Below, piece after piece: positions 61,110-64,000 of a DNA stretch of 64,000 nt. Origin of the DNA: Spirochaetaceae bacterium (GTDB lineage: Bacteria > Spirochaetota > Spirochaetia > Treponematales > Rectinemataceae); the NCBI GenBank assembly GCA_025355995.1, contig JANXYQ010000075.1:62001-126000 (forward strand), written 5' to 3'. Every line of letters begins with the position of its first letter. The first letter of the stretch is position 1. Both the position numbers and the translations under genes were made by a program. The notes under the pieces were generated by a model, which had not been told where the DNA came from, did no database searches, and saw only the letters and a list, made by a program, of their open reading frames with translations.

Positions 61110-61138
61110 AGTATGCCCTACTACGCGCGCGATGTCAC
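61110..61138 (-). promoter_or_regulatory. Promoter of a probable leaderless metallo-beta-lactamase transcript
   Basis: On the minus strand GTGACA and CATACT (61110-61115) are 17 bases apart, and the ATG at 61101 lies eight bases after the -10 box, with no ribosome site between. Confidence 0.55.
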
Positions 61139-61175
61139 TTTTTTTCGGGACTTCTTCGGGTCGAATCGCCCCGTT

Positions 61176-62042
61176 TCAGGACGAGAAACCGCTTCGCTGG
61201 CGCGTCAGCCTCTCGCTGAGCTCCCAGAGATCCGCGGCCAGCTTCGGGTCCCGCGCGCGCTTCGAGGGCGAGGCGGGGAGGCATTTATAGCAGTAGGCTC
61301 CCCTGAGTCCGGCGGCGTCGGGCGATGTAGCGAGCCAGATCGCCGTGCGAGCGCCCTCTTCGCTCGTGAGGAAGAAGGGGCGCAGCAGCTTCATGATGCC
61401 GCTGCCGAAGCCGGTGGTCCTGTCGACGCCCATCGAGGTACCGACCGCGCCCGGGTGGCAGGAATTCGCCGTCGCCCTCGTGCCCTCGAGCCTCCGCGCG
61501 AGCTCGGAGGCGAAAAGGACGTTGGCCAGCTTGGACTGCGAGTAAGCCTTGAAGGCCGAGTAGCCGCGCCTCAGGTTCGGATCCGCGAGGTTGATGGCGC
61601 CGATCTTGTGCGCGCCGGAGGCCACGACGACGACGCGCCCCGCCGGGGCGGCGACGATGGCGTCGCGGAGGAGGGAGGTAAGCAGGAAATGGGCGAGGTG
61701 GTTCACCCCGAACTGGAGCTCGAAGCCATCCTTGGTCTCGCGGCGGTCCATCGTGATCACTCCGGCGTTGTTCACGAGGAGGTCGAGGGGAACTCCGCGG
61801 GCGAGGACCGAAGCGGCCCCGAGGCGGACGTCGGCGAGGTCGGCCAGGTCGCAGAGGAGGAGCTCGGCGTCCCCGGCGCGGGCGCCCGAGGCGGCGGTCG
61901 CCTCCCGGAGGGCGGCCAGGCCCCTGGCCGCGTCGCGGCAGAGCATGAGGACGCGGTAGCCCGCGCGCAGCAGCGCCGTCGAGGTCGCCCTCCCCATGCC
62001 CGAATTGGCGCCCGTCACCAAGGCAAGCCCGTTCTCCCTCAA
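61176..62042 (-). CDS. Short-chain dehydrogenase (retinol dehydrogenase-like SDR)
   Basis: Classical SDR of 288 residues. The NADP-binding VTGANSGMGRAT, the NNAG motif (LLVNNAGVITM) and the catalytic YSQSK are intact, with the preceding Ser in VVVASGAHKIG. The layout matches retinol-dehydrogenase/WW-domain oxidoreductase relatives, whose bacterial substrates are mostly unknown. The likely start is TTG at 62042, overlapping the stop of the AAA ATPase gene (TTGA), with GGAAGG upstream. It is the second gene of that operon. Confidence 0.87.
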   Translation of the reverse strand: MRENGLALVTGANSGMGRATSTALLRAGYRVLMLCRDAARGLAALREATAASGARAGDAELLLCDLADLADVRLGAASVLARGVPLDLLVNNAGVITMDRRETKDGFELQFGVNHLAHFLLTSLLRDAIVAAPAGRVVVVASGAHKIGAINLADPNLRRGYSAFKAYSQSKLANVLFASELARRLEGTRATANSCHPGAVGTSMGVDRTTGFGSGIMKLLRPFFLTSEEGARTAIWLATSPDAAGLRGAYCYKCLPASPSKRARDPKLAADLWELSERLTRQRSGFSS

Positions 62043-63796
62043 TTTAGCGGTCCTTCCCCGAGCAGGGCCTTCAATTCCTGGATGTCCTTGACGAGCTTGG
62101 TCCTGTTGAGGTTCTGCAGCCGCCTCGGGACCATCTCCTTGGAGGTGCACTCCACGACGGCTACGAGGTTCTGCAGCTCGATCTCGAGGGGATAGGCCGG
62201 CGGCACGAAGTCGGCCATCGTCTCGTCCATGTCCTCTTTGGTGACGAAGGTGCGGCCCTCCATGGCGGCCTTGAACTTCGCGCGGATGAGGACCGCCTCG
62301 AGGTCGGCGCCCGAGAACTCGTGCGTGAATTTCTTGAGGAGGTCTCCCACGGGGAAGCGCCGTATCGAGAGGTCGAGCTTGCGCACGAGGGTCTCGAAGA
62401 GGGCGATCTTCTCCTCGTCGCTCTCGGGATAGAAGAGGGCGAGGTGCTCCTCGGCCCTGCCCTGGCGCTTGAGGTCGATGGGCAGGAGGTCGGGGCGGCA
62501 GGTGATGAGGAACCAGATGATCTTGCCGCGGTACTCGGTGTTGCCCATGAACGAGGCTATCTGCGAGAAGACGCGGTTGGAGACGCCCGAGTCCCCGTCC
62601 GAGTCCCTGTTTCCGAGGAAGGCGTCGGCCTCGTCTATCATCACGGCGACGGGGGACATGGCCTTCAGTATCGACAGCACCTTTTCCAGGTTGGACTCGG
62701 TGACTCCCTGCCACTTCGAGCGGAAGTTCTTGAACTTGACCATCGGAACGCCTATCTCGCCGGCGAAGGCCGAGACCATGAAGCTCTTGCCGGTGCCCAC
62801 CGGCCCCGCGATGAGGTAGCCCATGGGCAGGACGTCGAGCCGGCCCTGCTTGATCGCGCGGGCGGCGTTCTTGAAGCGGCGCTTGACGAACTCGTGGCCG
62901 GAGACGTAGGAGAGGTCGTGCTCGGTCTCGAGGAACTCGAGGAGGCCCGCGGCCTCGGACTCGATGATCTCCTTCTTCTTCTGCCTCATGTACTCGAGCG
63001 AGATGGGCCTGTCCTCCTGCCAGCTCTCGGCGGCGAGGCGGTTCAGGTTCATCAGGTTCAGGCCCGAGGAGAGGGCCGCGACCTGCTCGGCCCCGAGGCC
63101 CTTGTCGAGGAGGAGCTGGCCCTTGCCCTCGAGGAAGCCCAGGAACTGGGCGCGCACGTTCTCGTCGGGGATCGGGATCTCGACCTTGACCGTGCTCGGG
63201 CTCGAGGAGATGCGGGGATTGAGGTCGGCGAGGTTCTCGGTGAGGAGGATCACGGACACGTCGCCCCGCGTGAACACCGGCTCGTGGGACCAGCGGTTCA
63301 GGGTGACGAAGCAGTAGCGGTCCTCGTCGGAGAGGCGGGCGACGTCGCTCGCCGGCGCCACCGTCTCGGCGTAGTCGACTATGAGGACTATGCGGCGCTT
63401 GAGCGGTATCTGGGTGAGGAAGTACTCCTCCAGGTAGGAGAAGGCCTCGGCGGGGTCCCTGGCCAGGAAATCCCCGTCGCCAGAGTCCGGATGCTTGCCG
63501 CGCATGGCGGAGAGATAGTCCCGCTCCATCTGCTTGTCGCAGAAGCTCACTCCGCTCGAGCGGTCGAAGTAGGCTATGACGTCCTTGTTCCCGAAGAGGA
63601 CCTCGGATATGTACTCCTGGATCTTCACGAAGAGGAACTCGCCCTCGTTCATCTTGTGGGGCAGGAAGTCCCTGATGTTGCCGTGCACGATATAGAGGTT
63701 GGCCGTCTTGGAGCAGTACTTGTAGGAGAGCTCCTGGGCCCAGGATGGAAGGATCTTGATGAAGGGCAGGTTCTTCAGGATCAGTTGCTCTTTCAT
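62039..63796 (-). CDS. AAA ATPase, possibly membrane- or complex-remodelling
   Basis: Cytoplasmic protein of 585 residues. The N-terminal 300 residues form a degenerate, P-loop-like module without a Walker A (VLIVDYAETVAP resembles a Walker B strand). The C-terminal AAA domain is complete: AGPVGTGKSFMVS (Walker A), VAVMIDEADAFLGN (Walker B) and FLITCRPDLLPIDLKRQGR (sensor and arginine finger). This two-part layout resembles Ycf46-like or spastin-related ATPases. Its target is unknown. It is followed by the SDR with a TTGA overlap. The ATG at 63796 has GGAGAG upstream and a promoter. Confidence 0.88.
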   Translation of the reverse strand: MKEQLILKNLPFIKILPSWAQELSYKYCSKTANLYIVHGNIRDFLPHKMNEGEFLFVKIQEYISEVLFGNKDVIAYFDRSSGVSFCDKQMERDYLSAMRGKHPDSGDGDFLARDPAEAFSYLEEYFLTQIPLKRRIVLIVDYAETVAPASDVARLSDEDRYCFVTLNRWSHEPVFTRGDVSVILLTENLADLNPRISSSPSTVKVEIPIPDENVRAQFLGFLEGKGQLLLDKGLGAEQVAALSSGLNLMNLNRLAAESWQEDRPISLEYMRQKKKEIIESEAAGLLEFLETEHDLSYVSGHEFVKRRFKNAARAIKQGRLDVLPMGYLIAGPVGTGKSFMVSAFAGEIGVPMVKFKNFRSKWQGVTESNLEKVLSILKAMSPVAVMIDEADAFLGNRDSDGDSGVSNRVFSQIASFMGNTEYRGKIIWFLITCRPDLLPIDLKRQGRAEEHLALFYPESDEEKIALFETLVRKLDLSIRRFPVGDLLKKFTHEFSGADLEAVLIRAKFKAAMEGRTFVTKEDMDETMADFVPPAYPLEIELQNLVAVVECTSKEMVPRRLQNLNRTKLVKDIQELKALLGEGPLN

Positions 63797-63813
63797 TGGC
63801 TCTCCGCCCGGGC

Positions 63814-63842
63814 AGTATGGCCTGCGGAATGGGAAAGGGCAA
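63814..63842 (-). promoter_or_regulatory. Promoter of the AAA ATPase operon
   Basis: On the minus strand TTGCCC (63837-63842) and CATACT (63814-63819) are 17 bases apart, ending about 18 bases before the ATG at 63796. Confidence 0.5.
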
Positions 63843-63871
63843 TGCCGCGCGCCGAGCCGCTCATTATGCCC

Positions 63872-63900
63872 TTGACAGATCAGATAGATGGCCTTATACA
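63872..63900 (+). promoter_or_regulatory. Strong sigma-70-like promoter at the right edge
   Basis: TTGACA (63872-63877) and TATACA (63895-63900) are exactly 17 bases apart, in an AT-rich stretch. It points to the partial gene at 63960. Confidence 0.75.
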
Positions 63901-63959
63901 AAAATGAACAAGATGTATAAAATTAAATTGAATGTATATTTTGTATGGAGGGCTGGGAG

Positions 63960-64000
63960 ATGGCGAATGGCGCGTATGTAGCCCATCGGGAAAACCAGAG
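63960..64000 (+). CDS. N-terminal start of a gene cut by the right edge
   Basis: An ATG at 63960 lies seven bases after GGAGGG and is open to the end of the window, giving MANGAYVAHRENQ. A strong promoter lies 60 bases upstream. Thirteen residues are too few to name the product. Confidence 0.5.
   Translation, partial: MANGAYVAHRENQ

Overview
The window is about 65% G+C, almost fully coding, and has no rRNA or tRNA genes. It contains one complete tmRNA gene. LplABC-type sugar importers, LolCDE/FtsX-type export genes, a beta-barrel outer-membrane protein, a sodium-pump decarboxylase subunit and a flavodiiron protein suggest an anaerobic, sugar-using, Gram-negative-type bacterium. A free-living high-GC spirochaete fits best. 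This placement is inferred from gene content only.

Layout. 1-9083 (minus strand): an AraC-type membrane regulator, two sugar permeases, a solute-binding protein, a protein of unknown function and a GH38 alpha-mannosidase that runs off the left edge. 9159-11588: a small AT-richer HNH-like gene next to the 3' end of ssrA, then mnmA. 11737-15242: a secreted protein, sodium-pump decarboxylase beta and a 50-residue gamma-like subunit, a Nudix hydrolase and a small membrane protein. 15247-21057: carAB and a flavodiiron protein. 21085-26997: four different extended SDR proteins with a CPBP-type membrane protein and a lysophospholipid-type acyltransferase. 27192-32969: an ABC/FtsX exporter operon ending in a LolA-like protein and a beta-barrel. 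33172-41213: a two-component system, an aminotransferase, a YchF-like GTPase, an old-yellow-enzyme reductase and proteins of unknown function.

41348-46629 holds the most novel locus. After a DNA glycosylase that appears to start at ATT come four overlapping genes: a two-helix membrane protein; a membrane-anchored protein whose cytoplasmic tail carries nine tandem Ala-Cys-X-X units, seven of them Ala-Cys-His-X; a radical SAM/SPASM enzyme with a PqqD-like N-terminus; and another membrane protein. This looks like a self-contained system in which a radical SAM maturase modifies the Cys/His repeat of its neighbour.

46639-58945 is a catabolic cluster for sulfoquinovose, the sulfonated sugar of plant and algal sulfolipid. 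It has a YihQ-type sulfoquinovosidase, an ABC importer, an L-fucose-isomerase-like (presumed SQ) isomerase, a split transketolase, an RpiB/LacAB-like isomerase, an iron alcohol dehydrogenase and a TauE/SafE exporter. This is the gene set of the sulfoglycolytic transketolase route (SqwGH/SqwI/SqwF), expected to end in isethionate export. A ROK regulator is divergent from the transketolase genes, and the palindrome ATCGAWAWCGAT occurs in all three promoter regions. The sulfoquinovosidase gene is interrupted by one in-frame amber codon.

58891-64000 (mostly minus strand): a metallo-beta-lactamase protein with two cyclic-nucleotide-binding-like domains, a short-chain dehydrogenase and an AAA ATPase, then the first codons of a plus-strand gene at the right edge. 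Several genes (mnmA, Nudix, response regulator, metallo-beta-lactamase protein) lack a Shine-Dalgarno and have a -10 hexamer 6-8 bases before ATG, suggesting leaderless transcripts.
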